Assembly (NCBI RefSeq): GCF_024218775.1
Contig: NZ_CP100404.1
Span: 434,001-498,000 of the forward strand
Direction: 5' to 3'
Length of the DNA stretch: 64,000 bases
Source of the DNA: Haloarcula marina
Lineage (GTDB): Archaea > Halobacteriota > Halobacteria > Halobacteriales > Haloarculaceae
The position numbers were made by a program, and so were the translations under genes. The notes under the pieces were generated by a model. The model had not been told where the DNA came from. It searched no databases and saw nothing but the letters and a program-made list of their open reading frames with translations. Shown here piece after piece: positions 24,549-33,940 of this stretch; position 1 is the first letter of the stretch, and each line of letters begins with the position of its first letter.

Positions 24549-24833
24549 ATGGTAGACCGCATCATGAAGGTCAACGCGTACACGACGTTCGACCTGCTCG
24601 ACGGCGAGGTGGAGGGCCACGGCTTCGAGGAGGAGGCGCTCGCGGTGTTGAACGTCACCGCGCCCCGCAAGAACCCCGACCACATCACGCTCCAGTTGGA
24701 GATGGACAACACGCAACTGGAGTCGGTAACGCCCCACGCCGACACGGTGACGCTCTCGGCGGAACAGGCCCGCGAACTCGCCGCCGAACTCGAAACGTAC
24801 GCCGAGAAGGTCGAGAGCGCCCAGTCCGAGTAG
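24549..24833 (+). CDS. Small conserved haloarchaeal protein (DUF6360-like)
   Basis: Protein of 94 residues with strand-like and then helical segments: MVDRIMKVNAYTTFDLLDGE, EALAVLNVTAPRKNPDHITL, then LSAEQARELAAELETYAEKV at the C-terminus. The pattern resembles a family I recall as DUF6360. The ATG is preceded by a compact promoter region shared with the divergent Tat lipoprotein. Function unknown. Confidence 0.7.
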   Translation: MVDRIMKVNAYTTFDLLDGEVEGHGFEEEALAVLNVTAPRKNPDHITLQLEMDNTQLESVTPHADTVTLSAEQARELAAELETYAEKVESAQSE

Positions 24834-24883
24834 GCGTTTCTCGCCCCGATAGTTCTTTGCCGTGTCGTCACATACCACGGCCT

Positions 24884-25183
24884 ATGTCGACCGACACGCC
24901 CGGCAACCCCGCTGCACGGGAACTGGGGTACTGCCCGTGCTGTGGCTACCGGACACTCCCGGAGGGGCAACCGGGTTCCTACGAGGTCTGTCCGGTGTGT
25001 CACTGGCTCGACGACCCGCACCAGTTCGGCGACGAGGAGTACGTCAGCGACACGAACCACGTCTCGCTGTCGGCCGCGCGCGAGAACTTCCGCGAACACG
25101 GGGCCTGCGCGGAGAAAGAGGCGGCGGCGTGCATCTCGCCAGACGGGTTCGACCGGGACCCGAACTGGCCCTACGACCGCTAA
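24884..25183 (+). CDS. CPCC-family cysteine-rich protein
   Basis: Protein of 99 residues. Its family motif CPCCGYRTLPEGQPGSYEVC is followed by PVCHWLDD; the two CxxC pairs likely bind one zinc. The next segment (NHVSLSAARENFREHGACAE) is the usual conserved end of CPCC proteins. Function unknown. Its stop overlaps the convergent ZIP gene's stop by 4 bp. ATG at 24884 is chosen because longer in-frame starts lie in the promoter. Confidence 0.88.
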   Translation: MSTDTPGNPAARELGYCPCCGYRTLPEGQPGSYEVCPVCHWLDDPHQFGDEEYVSDTNHVSLSAARENFREHGACAEKEAAACISPDGFDRDPNWPYDR

Positions 25184-26034
25184 CCGGCCAGCGAGATGTC
25201 GAGATACAGCATGACGATGGCTCCGGCCATCAGCCCCAGCGTCGCTACGCGCTCGTAGCCGCTCCGGTGGGTCTCCGGGATTATCTCGTCGGAGATGACG
25301 AACAGCATCGCGCCCGCGGCAAAGCCCATCGCGTAGGGGAGGAGCGGTTCGACGAGGGTGACGGCGACGGCGCCGAGAATCGCCAGCGGAATCTCGACGA
25401 CGCCCGCGCGAACCCCCGCGACGACGGCGTAGAATCGCTTGTCCAGCCCCGCGTTGATGGCCGCCACCGACACAGCCAGTCCTTCGGGGACGTTCTGGAT
25501 GCCGATGGCGAGCATGAGCGAGAGCGCCCCGCCGAGTTGTGCGGGGTCGGTGGCGGCCGCGCCGAACCCGACGCCGACGGCCAGTCCCTCGGGCATGTTG
25601 TGGAGCGTGATAGCGAGGATGAACAGGACGACGCCCGCGAGTCGCTGGTCGTCGACGGGCAGGGACTCGCTGGGGTGCGCGGCGTCGGTCCGCCTGCGCC
25701 CGGTCAGCAGGTAGTGGGCGTGCGGGAGAAAGCGGTCGGCTTGGTCGAGAAACAGCGCGCCGAGGGCGACGCCGACCAGCGTCGGCACCGGGTTCCCACC
25801 TGAGTACTCCTCGATACCGGGGATGATGAGGCTCGTGAAGGCCGCCGCCAGCATCACTCCGGCGGCGAATCCCAGCGCGGTGTCTAGCGCCTTCTCCGAG
25901 GGGTCCCGCCACACCAGCACGAGCGACGCCCCCAGGAGGTTCAGTGTGGCGATGACGAGGCCGCCGACGAGGCCCAAGACGAGCGGGTCAGTGCCGACCA
26001 ACGACGCGAACGCGTCGACGAATCCCGACTGCAT
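25180..26034 (-). CDS. ZIP-family divalent metal transporter (GufA-like)
   Basis: Protein of 284 residues with about eight membrane spans. The metal-site helices carry TLHNMPEGLAVG and IQNVPEGLAVS, the HNxPEG and QNxPEG signatures of ZIP carriers. A His-containing loop lies between spans 3 and 4 (HAHYLLTGRRR). Such proteins import zinc or other divalent metals. The upstream ATG has an ordinary short gap to the arylsulfotransferase-like gene, which is divergent. Confidence 0.92.
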   Translation of the reverse strand: MQSGFVDAFASLVGTDPLVLGLVGGLVIATLNLLGASLVLVWRDPSEKALDTALGFAAGVMLAAAFTSLIIPGIEEYSGGNPVPTLVGVALGALFLDQADRFLPHAHYLLTGRRRTDAAHPSESLPVDDQRLAGVVLFILAITLHNMPEGLAVGVGFGAAATDPAQLGGALSLMLAIGIQNVPEGLAVSVAAINAGLDKRFYAVVAGVRAGVVEIPLAILGAVAVTLVEPLLPYAMGFAAGAMLFVISDEIIPETHRSGYERVATLGLMAGAIVMLYLDISLAG

Positions 26035-26118
26035 CGTGGTTGCGTGCGTCCTCCCGTCGCTTGTAACTACCGCCGGGCGTCGGAAGCCTTTTTTCTGCCG
26101 TCACCCCAAGCGAGAGTG

Positions 26119-27474
26119 ATGGAACGCGCCACGCGCGGTGTCGCCCTCGTCGCCGCAAGCCTCCTCCTCCTCGCCGCGACGCTGACCGTCGGGGCCGCGA
26201 TGGCCCCGGACCGCGGCGTCAGCAGTACCGGTGACGCCGACGGCGGCACCCTCGTCGGGTCACAGGGCGGCGGCCCCGGGTGGCACGAGAAGGGGAGCGT
26301 CTACCTCGTCGAGAACGACTCTATCGCGTGGCGCGAGGACAGCGCCGACAGCTACTTCGACGTGACGCGACTCCCGAACGGGACGGTCATGGCCGGGTTC
26401 ATGCACTCGGGCTACGATTCGAGGTGCGCCCCCTACGACCCCCCGTGTACGAAGACCGGATTCCGCATCATCGACCCCGAGGCCGACGGCGGCCCGACGG
26501 TCGTCAGCGAGTACGCCTTCCCGGTCCGGACGGCCAAGAACAGCGAGACGCACGACGTAGAGCGCCTGCCGAGCGGCGAGTACCTGCTCTCGGACATGGA
26601 ACACGAGCGCATCTTCACCGTGCAGGACGGCGCGGTGACGTGGCAGTGGAACGCCTCGTCGTTCTACGATGCGCCGCCGGACCCCACCCGGCGCGATTGG
26701 CTCCACATCAACGACGTGGACGCCGTCAACGAGACCCACTACCTCGTCTCCGTGCGTAACGCGAACCAGATTCTGCTCGTCTCCCGCGGCGAGGGCGTCG
26801 TCGAGGTCATCAACGAGGACCGGCGCGACGACGACGACGGTTCCTGTCGGGTCCGCGGCGAGCAGTTGGCGGACTTCGACGGCGACGGCGACGTGACCTG
26901 CGGGAACCCCGAGATTCTGGACCACCAGCACAACCCCCAATGGCTGGGTGACGGGGCGGTACTCGTCGCGGACTCGGACAACAACCGCGTGGTCGAACTC
27001 CACCGCGTCGACGGCCGCTGGGAACCGGCGTGGACGCTGACCCGCGCGGGCGGCATCGACATCCGCTGGCCGCGGGACGCCGACCGACTCGACAACGGCA
27101 ACACGCTGGTCACGGACACGCTGAACAAGCGCGTCTTCGAGGTGACGCCCAACGGCACCGTCGTCTGGAGCACCGGCACGCCCGACGACTCGCCGATTCC
27201 CTACGAGGCCGAGCGACTCCCCGAGGGCGAACGCGTCGGCGCGACGCAGTACGACTCGACGGGGACGGACGGGACGCCGACCGAGACGGCGACCGGCGCG
27301 GGCACCGAGACGGGGAGTTCGGTTCCAGGCCTCTCGCTGTTGCTCGTCGGCATCCGTGCCGTCGCGCCGTGGACGCCCTTCTGGTTCGGCGAATCCCATC
27401 TGGCGCTGTCGCTCGTTGCCGTCGTCGGTGTCGTCGCGGGAAGCGTCGAATGGGCGCGGTTCCGAGAGCGATAA
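26119..27474 (+). CDS. Arylsulfotransferase-like beta-propeller membrane protein
   Basis: Protein of 451 residues. A hydrophobic N-terminal segment (residues 9-28) acts as signal or anchor. The body repeats short blocks such as SYFDVTRLPNGTVMAGF, HDVERLPSGEYLLSD and DADRLDNGNTLVTDTLNKRV, the pattern of arylsulfotransferase-type propellers. HQHNPQW resembles the family's conserved His region. A C-terminal span precedes the basic tail (WARFRER). A sulfotransferase role is tentative, because the bacterial catalytic His is not clear; a sensor or binding propeller is the alternative. Confidence 0.75.
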   Translation: MERATRGVALVAASLLLLAATLTVGAAMAPDRGVSSTGDADGGTLVGSQGGGPGWHEKGSVYLVENDSIAWREDSADSYFDVTRLPNGTVMAGFMHSGYDSRCAPYDPPCTKTGFRIIDPEADGGPTVVSEYAFPVRTAKNSETHDVERLPSGEYLLSDMEHERIFTVQDGAVTWQWNASSFYDAPPDPTRRDWLHINDVDAVNETHYLVSVRNANQILLVSRGEGVVEVINEDRRDDDDGSCRVRGEQLADFDGDGDVTCGNPEILDHQHNPQWLGDGAVLVADSDNNRVVELHRVDGRWEPAWTLTRAGGIDIRWPRDADRLDNGNTLVTDTLNKRVFEVTPNGTVVWSTGTPDDSPIPYEAERLPEGERVGATQYDSTGTDGTPTETATGAGTETGSSVPGLSLLLVGIRAVAPWTPFWFGESHLALSLVAVVGVVAGSVEWARFRER

Positions 27475-27498
27475 GCAGTTTTCTCCCGCCTCGGTGCG

Positions 27499-28635
27499 TC
27501 AGAACGGCCCCGACGTACCCACTAGCCGCCGCATCTCCATCGCCGAGGCGAAGTCCTCGCGGGAGACGACGTGGACGCCGTCGGGACTCTCGACGAGGGC
27601 GGCGCTCGCCTTGGAGGTGTCAAGTTCGACCAGCGCGTCGAACGCCGACTGGTCGGCCTGCAGACGGGGCAGGTCCGTCTCCATCAGGTCGGCGACGGTG
27701 TCGGCCTCGCGCTCGGCCTTCGACAGCGCCTTGAAGTCCGAGACGGTGACGACGCCGATTGTCTCGCCACCCCGGGTGACGGTGAACTCCGGCGAGCGGT
27801 CGGCGAACATCCGGTCGACCAGTTCCTCGACGGACGCGTCGGCCTCGATGGAGAGTCGCGTCGGCCGAGCGATGTCGCCGACGGTCAGGCCCTCTAGGAG
27901 GTCGGCGAGCGCCACCGTCCGGGACTCTCCGCTGGCCGCGGCGTAGATGAACAGCGCCAGCAACAGTAGAATCGGGCTGAACGAGAGCACGCCGAAGACC
28001 GCAAAGAGGACGGCGAAGGCCGTCCCGATGCGGGCCGCGATTCGGGTCGCTGACGCGTACGGGCGAGAGCGGGCGAGGAGCGCCCGCAACACGCGCCCGC
28101 CGTCCATCGGGAACGCCGGGAGCATGTTGAACACCGCCAGCACGATGTTCGTCACCGCCAGCCACCCGACGACGAACAGCGTCACGTCCGCGGTCGCGGG
28201 GAGTGCCAGCACGCCAGCGTAACAGACCGCGCCGACGGCGATGCTCGTCAGCGGTCCCGCCACGGCGATCCAGAACTCGCGGTTCCACTCGCGGGGCATC
28301 TGCTTGAAACTCGCCAGCCCACCGAGAATCCACAGCGTGATGGACTCGACTTCGAGGTCGTAGCGCATCGCCGCCCACGCGTGGCCGAGTTCGTGGAGCG
28401 TGACGCTGACGAACAGGCCGACGGCCGCCGTCCCGCCGATGAGCCACGGCGTCACCCCCACGGTCAGACGGTCCACGTCGAGGGGCGTTCCGGCGAGTCT
28501 GCCGACGATACCCGCGTACAGTTCTATCTGTGACCCGCTCCCGATGAGCCACGCCAGCACTGGGAGAAAGACGACCAGCGAGATGTTCACCCGGATGGGG
28601 ATGCCCCAAACCGTCGTGATGTGGTAATTCCGCAC
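27499..28635 (-). CDS. Site-2 protease (M50) with two CBS domains
   Basis: Protein of 378 residues. Zinc motif HELGH is at residues 81-85 in a membrane helix, and the second motif is NMLPAFPMDGGR with the Asp ligand. About five spans occupy the first 220 residues. Two CBS domains fill about residues 240-370, which usually sense adenine nucleotides. Family members cleave membrane-embedded regulators. The same-strand small membrane gene lies 39 bp upstream. Confidence 0.92.
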   Translation of the reverse strand: MRNYHITTVWGIPIRVNISLVVFLPVLAWLIGSGSQIELYAGIVGRLAGTPLDVDRLTVGVTPWLIGGTAAVGLFVSVTLHELGHAWAAMRYDLEVESITLWILGGLASFKQMPREWNREFWIAVAGPLTSIAVGAVCYAGVLALPATADVTLFVVGWLAVTNIVLAVFNMLPAFPMDGGRVLRALLARSRPYASATRIAARIGTAFAVLFAVFGVLSFSPILLLLALFIYAAASGESRTVALADLLEGLTVGDIARPTRLSIEADASVEELVDRMFADRSPEFTVTRGGETIGVVTVSDFKALSKAEREADTVADLMETDLPRLQADQSAFDALVELDTSKASAALVESPDGVHVVSREDFASAMEMRRLVGTSGPF

Positions 28636-28674
28636 GAGGGGAGCGACGACTGGCAGTCAGTAATAGGTTCGGAC

Positions 28675-29028
28675 TCAGACCCCCGGGACGCCGACTACCT
28701 CGACGCCTAACCCGACGAAACTGAGTACCGCGAGGACGAGCAGCGAGGCGAGCCACGCGACGAGGCCGATACCGGCGGCCTTCAGCCACCCGCCGGGGTA
28801 CTGGAGGTTGATGACGCCGACGTAGACGACCAGTACGATGAGCGGACCGACGAGCGGAAGCCACCCCAGAAACAGCGAGGTGAGCGCCCACGCGACCGAC
28901 GCGATGGCCGCCGTGACGAGCGCCTTTTGGTAGGTGCTTTTGCCGACGACGACCGTCGCGGCGAGGTGTATCGCCAGCGCGCCGACGAGCAGTCCGACCA
29001 CGAACGAGAGTATCGTGTCCAGAACCAT
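28675..29028 (-). CDS. Small membrane protein with three to four spans
   Basis: Protein of 117 residues, nearly all hydrophobic, with segments at about 5-25, 36-53, 57-75 and 84-106. The charged loop VVGKSTYQKAL follows the first span. I do not recognise the family. It is upstream of the site-2 protease gene on the same strand and could be co-transcribed or a partner in the membrane; that is only a guess from position. Confidence 0.7.
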   Translation of the reverse strand: MVLDTILSFVVGLLVGALAIHLAATVVVGKSTYQKALVTAAIASVAWALTSLFLGWLPLVGPLIVLVVYVGVINLQYPGGWLKAAGIGLVAWLASLLVLAVLSFVGLGVEVVGVPGV

Positions 29029-29098
29029 GTCTATCTGTTCGTGCGCTGACTATAGATGTGTTTGGACGGATCGGTCAGGGTCGTCGCCCGGTCACGCC

Positions 29099-32000
29099 TC
29101 ACGAGTCGCCCTCGCTCTCGTTGCCGAGCGACGGGCGGAGGGTCGAAAGCGAATCGACGCTCGGACCGTTGACGACGGTGACCGTCTGCCCGTCGCGGAC
29201 GACGCGGAACGCGTCGGCGTACGCTTCGCCCTCCGGAATCCGCCACGTCGACTCGCCGACGGACTCGCCGCCGTGGCCGCGAAGCACCTGCACGTAGGCG
29301 TCACGGAACTGCTGTGCGTCCGCTTCGCTGTCCCACTGTGTGGTCCAGACGTAGCCGTTCGCGCTCCCGTTCGTGTACAGCGAGAGGCGGTCGTTGCCCC
29401 AGCCCTCGGTGGGGACGCTGGTGTAGTTGTAGGTGTCGTACGGCCCGCCGTCCGTCGCGAGGACCTGGTCGCTGTCGACGACGGGGATGTCGTACTCGCG
29501 GTCCTGGTACCAGAACATCGCGTACAGCCACGCCTCGCCGATGGTCTCGGTGTCGAACTGTCGCCACTCCCCGTCGGGGGCGGTCTCCGCGTCGAGTTCC
29601 TGCGGGCGCTCGTCTGGGTAGCGCTCGGGGTGAATGGTCTGTTCGGTGGCGACCGGCGGAGCGTCGTAGGCGGCGTCGACGGCGTCCCACCCGCCGCGCT
29701 CTCGGAGTCGGTCGACGAACACCGGCCCGTCGGAGTACGGTTGGATGCTCCTGAGGTAGACGCCGAGGTTGACATCAGCACCGCTCGCGCTCGTATTCGA
29801 CGGCCGGGTCGCCACGCACCGCCACGTCCCGTTCTGACAGCGGGCCTCGTAGCGGTCCATCACGTAGTTGGCGTCCCCCTCGATGAGGCCGAGGGCGGCG
29901 GTGCGTTCGTCGGCGGTCGGCAGGCCGCCACTGGCGGTGAACACCCCGTCCAACAGCCCAACTTGGTCCTGAAGGGCGTGGGTCAGTTCGTGGACGAGGA
30001 CCCCCTCGTCGATTCGGGGCCGGTCGGGGTCCTCGACGACGAGGACGAACCGGTCCTGTCCGATGGCGTAGAACCCGCCGACGGTAGCGCCGTCCTCGCC
30101 GACCACCACGTCGTAGGCGTCGGTTTCCTCGTCGACCATGAACGTGGCCTCGTACACCTGATTGTAGTACCGTGAGCCGACGAGGCGGTCGAACCTGCTC
30201 TGATTGCTGGCGTACTCCTCGCGGGCGACGACGTCGAATTCCACGTCCCGCTGGAACTCCCGGTCGCGGATGGCCTCGACGCGGGCCATCCCGCGGGCGA
30301 CGAGCGCCGCTCGCTCGCTCTCGTTGAGGCCGTCACTGACGGTCAGGTCGACGGACTCGTTGGCCCAGTAGCCGTTCTCCCAACCCAGTCGGTCGGTTTC
30401 TGGGTCTGCCAGTTGCGGCCCGACTGCCGATTGGGTGCCGTTTCCGGCCCCGCTCGTCTCGATGGTCAACTCGTAGGGGCCTGTCGCCCCCCGGTAGCCG
30501 GTGACCACGAGCGAGTACGTCCCCGCCGCGGGAGCGACGTACGTGACGCTCTCACCGTCGGTCACCGACGTGCTCGACCGTACCACCGACCCGTCCGGGT
30601 CGACGAGAAAAAAATCGAGGTCTCCCTGTGCATGCGAAAAACCGATGCTGGCCGACAGCGACTCGCCCGCCGCCAGTTCGACGGTGTAGACGTCGAGGTC
30701 GTTCTCGCTTATCTCCAGTCCCTCGTAGGTTCCCGGGTCAAGCGCTGTCGCGTTCGAAAAATCGTTGTTGGGTTCGAACCGGTCGGTGGCCGGTGACTGT
30801 GCCGAACCGCTCGTTTCGATGGTCATCTCGTACGGTCCCGTCGCGCCCTGGAAGCCGACGACGACGAGATAGTAGGTGCCGCTCTCCGTGGCGACGTAGG
30901 AGACGCTCTCCCCGTCCGTCACCGACGTACTCGACTGTCGCTCGGCCCCGTCCGGACCGAGCAAGAACAGGTCGAGGTCGCCGACCGAGTGTGAGAAGTC
31001 GATTTCGGCCGCGAGCGACTCGCCGGACTCCAATTCGACCGCGTACACGTCGAGGTCGTTCTTGGTGATGTTCAACCCAGTGTACGTCCCCGTCTCGACG
31101 GGCGTGGCGCTCCCGAAGTCGTTGTTCGGTTCGAGTTCGCCGACGGTCACCGGAGGCTCGGTCCCTGCGGTGCTGATGGTGAGGTCGTACGGCCCCGTGC
31201 CGTTCAGGAACCCGGTGACGACGACGTAGTAGGTCCCCGTCTCACCGGCGACGTAGGAGACGGACTCGTTGTCCGTCTCGGACGTGCTGGACCCGACTAC
31301 TGACCCGTTCGCCCCGAGCAAGAAGAGGTCCAAGTCGCCCTCCTCGTGCGAGAAGTTGATGCTCGCCGAGACGGACTCGCCCGCAGTGAGACCGACCGCG
31401 TAGGCGTCGAGGTCGTCTTCGGTGATGCTTAGGTCTTCGTAGGTCCCCGGTTGGAGTCGCGTGGCGTTGCGCACGTCGTCGTTCGGTTCGAACCGGTCGG
31501 GGGTGGTGGCCGGTTCCTCGCCGCCCGAAACGGCGACAGAGAGGTTGTACGGACCAGTCGCGCCTTGGTAGCCGGCGACCGCTAGGTAGTACGTCCCGGA
31601 CTCGGTCGCGACCGTCGAGACGGATTCGTTGTCCGTCGAGGAGACGCTGGCCTGTCGGACCGACTGCTCGGGACCGAGCAGGAACAGTTCGAGGTCGCCG
31701 ACCGAGTGCGAGAACTCGATTTCGGCCGAGAGGGACTCGCCCGCTTCGAGTTCGACGGCGTAGATGTCCACGTCGTCCTCGGTAATCTCCAGTCCGTCGT
31801 ACGTGCCGGGGTCTATCGCCGTCGCGTTGGCGAAGTCGTCGTTCGGTTCGAACTCGCCCTCGGCGGTCGGCGGTCCCGTGCCGGTGGTGTCGAGCGTCAG
31901 CGAGTAGTCGTTGGTCGCGTTCTGGAACCCGGTGACGACGACGTAGTAGGTTCCCGTCTCACCGGCGACGTAGGAGACGTTCTCACCGTCCGTCTCCGAC

Positions 32001-32704
32001 GTACTGGACTGCCGGACCGTCCCGTTCGCCCCGAGCAAGAAGAGGTCCAAGTCGCCCTCCTCGTGCGAGAAATTGATGCTCGCGGAGAGGGATTCGCCCG
32101 CGGTGAGGCCGACGGCGTACACGTCGATGTCGCCCGCCGTGACGTTCAGGTCGTCGTAGGTCCCCGGTTGGAGTCGCGTGGCGTTGCGCACGTCGTCGTT
32201 CGGTTCGAAGCGGTCCGGTCCGGCGGCCCCGTCGGGTGCGGTCCCGCCCGTCGTGACGACGTTCAGGTCGTAGGGGCCGGTCGCCCCTTGGAAGCCGAAG
32301 ACCACCAGATAGTACGTCCCCGACTCGCCCGCGACGGTCGAGACGGACTCGTTGTCCGTCGCGGAGACGCTGGCCTGCTGGACTGTCTGGTCCGGCCCGT
32401 AGAGGTGGAGTTCGAGGTCGCCGACCGAGTGCGAGAAGCCGATTTCGGCCGACAGTGACTCGCCCTGTTCGAGTTCGACGGCGTAGATGTCCACGTCGTC
32501 GTCACTGATGTTCAGCCCCGAGTAGGTTCCGGGCGCTATCGCCGTCGCGTTGGCGAAGTCGTCGTTCGGTTCGAAGTCGGCCTCCGCCGACCCGGTCTGT
32601 GCGGCGCTGGTGCCCACCATCGCCGTCGTCGCGGCGAGGCAGACCACGGCGGTCAGCAGTACCGCCGAAAGCGCTCGTGTCCGTATCGTTGGTCGTGATG
32701 ACAT
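29099..32704 (-). CDS. Exported multidomain protein: six PPC domains plus an HExxH protease-like module
   Basis: Protein of 1201 residues. A Sec signal peptide ends near TSAAQ (about residue 38). Six PPC domains follow, each opening FEPNDDF or a close variant and ending in a GxYxLxV strand, at about residues 40-755. They alternate in type, A-B-A-B-A-B, pointing to duplication of a two-domain unit. From about 765 to the end is the same module as the lipoproteins at 18874 and 20390, with VHELTHALQDQV (HExxH near residue 904) and GLIEGDANYV. PPC domains bind secreted proteases or surface glycans. No S-layer anchor or C-terminal span is visible. I infer a released or cell-associated zinc protease. 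The start was set at 32704, since signal-peptide features begin there. Confidence 0.85.
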   Translation of the reverse strand: MSSRPTIRTRALSAVLLTAVVCLAATTAMVGTSAAQTGSAEADFEPNDDFANATAIAPGTYSGLNISDDDVDIYAVELEQGESLSAEIGFSHSVGDLELHLYGPDQTVQQASVSATDNESVSTVAGESGTYYLVVFGFQGATGPYDLNVVTTGGTAPDGAAGPDRFEPNDDVRNATRLQPGTYDDLNVTAGDIDVYAVGLTAGESLSASINFSHEEGDLDLFLLGANGTVRQSSTSETDGENVSYVAGETGTYYVVVTGFQNATNDYSLTLDTTGTGPPTAEGEFEPNDDFANATAIDPGTYDGLEITEDDVDIYAVELEAGESLSAEIEFSHSVGDLELFLLGPEQSVRQASVSSTDNESVSTVATESGTYYLAVAGYQGATGPYNLSVAVSGGEEPATTPDRFEPNDDVRNATRLQPGTYEDLSITEDDLDAYAVGLTAGESVSASINFSHEEGDLDLFLLGANGSVVGSSTSETDNESVSYVAGETGTYYVVVTGFLNGTGPYDLTISTAGTEPPVTVGELEPNNDFGSATPVETGTYTGLNITKNDLDVYAVELESGESLAAEIDFSHSVGDLDLFLLGPDGAERQSSTSVTDGESVSYVATESGTYYLVVVGFQGATGPYEMTIETSGSAQSPATDRFEPNNDFSNATALDPGTYEGLEISENDLDVYTVELAAGESLSASIGFSHAQGDLDFFLVDPDGSVVRSSTSVTDGESVTYVAPAAGTYSLVVTGYRGATGPYELTIETSGAGNGTQSAVGPQLADPETDRLGWENGYWANESVDLTVSDGLNESERAALVARGMARVEAIRDREFQRDVEFDVVAREEYASNQSRFDRLVGSRYYNQVYEATFMVDEETDAYDVVVGEDGATVGGFYAIGQDRFVLVVEDPDRPRIDEGVLVHELTHALQDQVGLLDGVFTASGGLPTADERTAALGLIEGDANYVMDRYEARCQNGTWRCVATRPSNTSASGADVNLGVYLRSIQPYSDGPVFVDRLRERGGWDAVDAAYDAPPVATEQTIHPERYPDERPQELDAETAPDGEWRQFDTETIGEAWLYAMFWYQDREYDIPVVDSDQVLATDGGPYDTYNYTSVPTEGWGNDRLSLYTNGSANGYVWTTQWDSEADAQQFRDAYVQVLRGHGGESVGESTWRIPEGEAYADAFRVVRDGQTVTVVNGPSVDSLSTLRPSLGNESEGDS

Positions 32705-32784
32705 CTCTTTTTGCCCGCCAGCAGGTCGCACTGGCAGCCGTCCTATCCGAATGTAGACAATTAGTTATGGGCAAATAGCGAGGC

Positions 32785-32801
32785 GCTAAGACGGACTTAG
32801 C
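32785..32801. promoter_or_regulatory. Perfect 17-bp inverted repeat upstream of the PPC gene
   Basis: GCTAAGACGGACTTAGC has 6-bp arms and a 5-nt spacer. It lies 81-97 bp upstream of the PPC protein start and 169 bp from thiE, within a 265-bp divergent gap. It could be an operator for either gene. Confidence 0.4.
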
Positions 32802-32969
32802 CGGAGTAAGCGGAACCTCAGCCGGTGGGTCGGCGGCGAAAGCACCGACAACGCGCGGGTTGGATGGGAATACCGTTCGGTAAGCAACCGACGGGCAACA
32901 CGACTATCGGTGCCACCGCGTCCCGACCCGGACCACAAGAGTCAGAACGCCCTCGGTCCGACTCCGCGT

Positions 32970-33611
32970 ATGGTCGATTGGGACGTGTATCTGGTCACGG
33001 GGGAGTCGCTGTCGGCGGGTCGAACCACCCGCGAAGTCGTCGAGGCGGCCATCGCGGGCGGCGTCGGCGTCGTCCAGTTGCGCGAGAAGGACCGCTCGGC
33101 CCGCGAGCGCTACGAGATGGGGCGTCAAATCCGTGAGCTGACCCGCGAGGCGGGCGTCACGTTCGTCGTCAACGACCGGGTGGACATCGCCCAAGCGCTC
33201 GATGCCGACGGCGTCCATCTCGGCGACGACGACCTGCCCGTCCCGGTCGCCCGCGAACTGCTGGGTCCCGAGGCCGTCGTCGGGCGGTCGGTGTCGACGG
33301 TCGCGGAGGCCGAGGCGGCGGTGACCGCCGGTGCGGACTACCTCGGCGTCGGAACGGTCTATCGGACCGACTCGAAAGCCGACATCCCCGAAGACGACCA
33401 CGGCGTCGGTCCGGAACGAGTGGCCGCAATCACCGACGCCGTCGACGTGCCCGTCGTCGGTATCGGGGGTATCACCGCCGAGAACACCGCCGAGGTGGTC
33501 CGAGCGGGGGCCGACGGCGTGGCCGTCATCACTGCGATTACGCGGGCCGACGACCCCGAGGCGGCGACGGCGGCGCTTCGCGAGGCGGTCCGACGGGGCC
33601 GAGAGGCGTAG
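32970..33611 (+). CDS. thiE: Thiamine-phosphate synthase
   Basis: Protein of 213 residues, the size of bacterial ThiE. Motifs follow the TIM-barrel order: VQLREKDRSARER, VVNDRVDIAQALDADGVHLG, GADYLGVGTVYRTDSKADIP, and VPVVGIGGITAEN with the phosphate-binding glycines. It joins hydroxymethylpyrimidine diphosphate and thiazole phosphate. Haloarchaea often use a ThiDN fusion instead; here a separate ThiE sits about 30 kb from the ThiR/TenA locus. Convergent with the glutaredoxin-like gene, directly abutting it. Confidence 0.93.
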   Translation: MVDWDVYLVTGESLSAGRTTREVVEAAIAGGVGVVQLREKDRSARERYEMGRQIRELTREAGVTFVVNDRVDIAQALDADGVHLGDDDLPVPVARELLGPEAVVGRSVSTVAEAEAAVTAGADYLGVGTVYRTDSKADIPEDDHGVGPERVAAITDAVDVPVVGIGGITAENTAEVVRAGADGVAVITAITRADDPEAATAALREAVRRGREA

Positions 33612-33860
33612 CTACCGCGATAATTTCTGTCGGAGACGGAACTCGTCGACGCGGTACTTGAACGCCGGCGACCCGTCCAGCAGGACGTAGGGCACGCGCT
33701 CGCCGTACTCCTCGCGGAGTTCGGAGTCGGTGTCCACGTCGACGAGTTCGAGGTCGACTGCCACCCCTTCCTCCTCGGCGACACGCTCGATGGTGTCGAT
33801 AGCCTCCTCGCAGAGGTGACAGTTCTCGCGCGTGTACACCGTGACCGAGGCGTCGCTCAT
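33612..33860 (-). CDS. Glutaredoxin-like protein
   Basis: Protein of 82 residues with the thioredoxin fold. The redox motif is CHLC (TRENCHLCEEAI), and the cis-proline is in RVPYVLLDGS. Members reduce disulfides or act as small electron carriers. Haloarchaea use gamma-glutamylcysteine rather than glutathione, so glutaredoxin naming describes only the fold. The start may be one codon longer (two consecutive Met codons). Confidence 0.88.
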   Translation of the reverse strand: MSDASVTVYTRENCHLCEEAIDTIERVAEEEGVAVDLELVDVDTDSELREEYGERVPYVLLDGSPAFKYRVDEFRLRQKLSR

Positions 33861-33940
33861 CATCGGTCGTTGGGACTCGACGGGCAATGGCCTGTCGGTC
33901 GCGGCGACGGCTTTTGTACGTCCGACCCTAAGCCGCGGGC

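Noticed and set aside
32970-33611. A ThiR-type operator upstream of thiE
   Set aside because: I found no copy of the palindrome seen at 2409-2423 in the 265-bp gap; the inverted repeat there has a different sequence.
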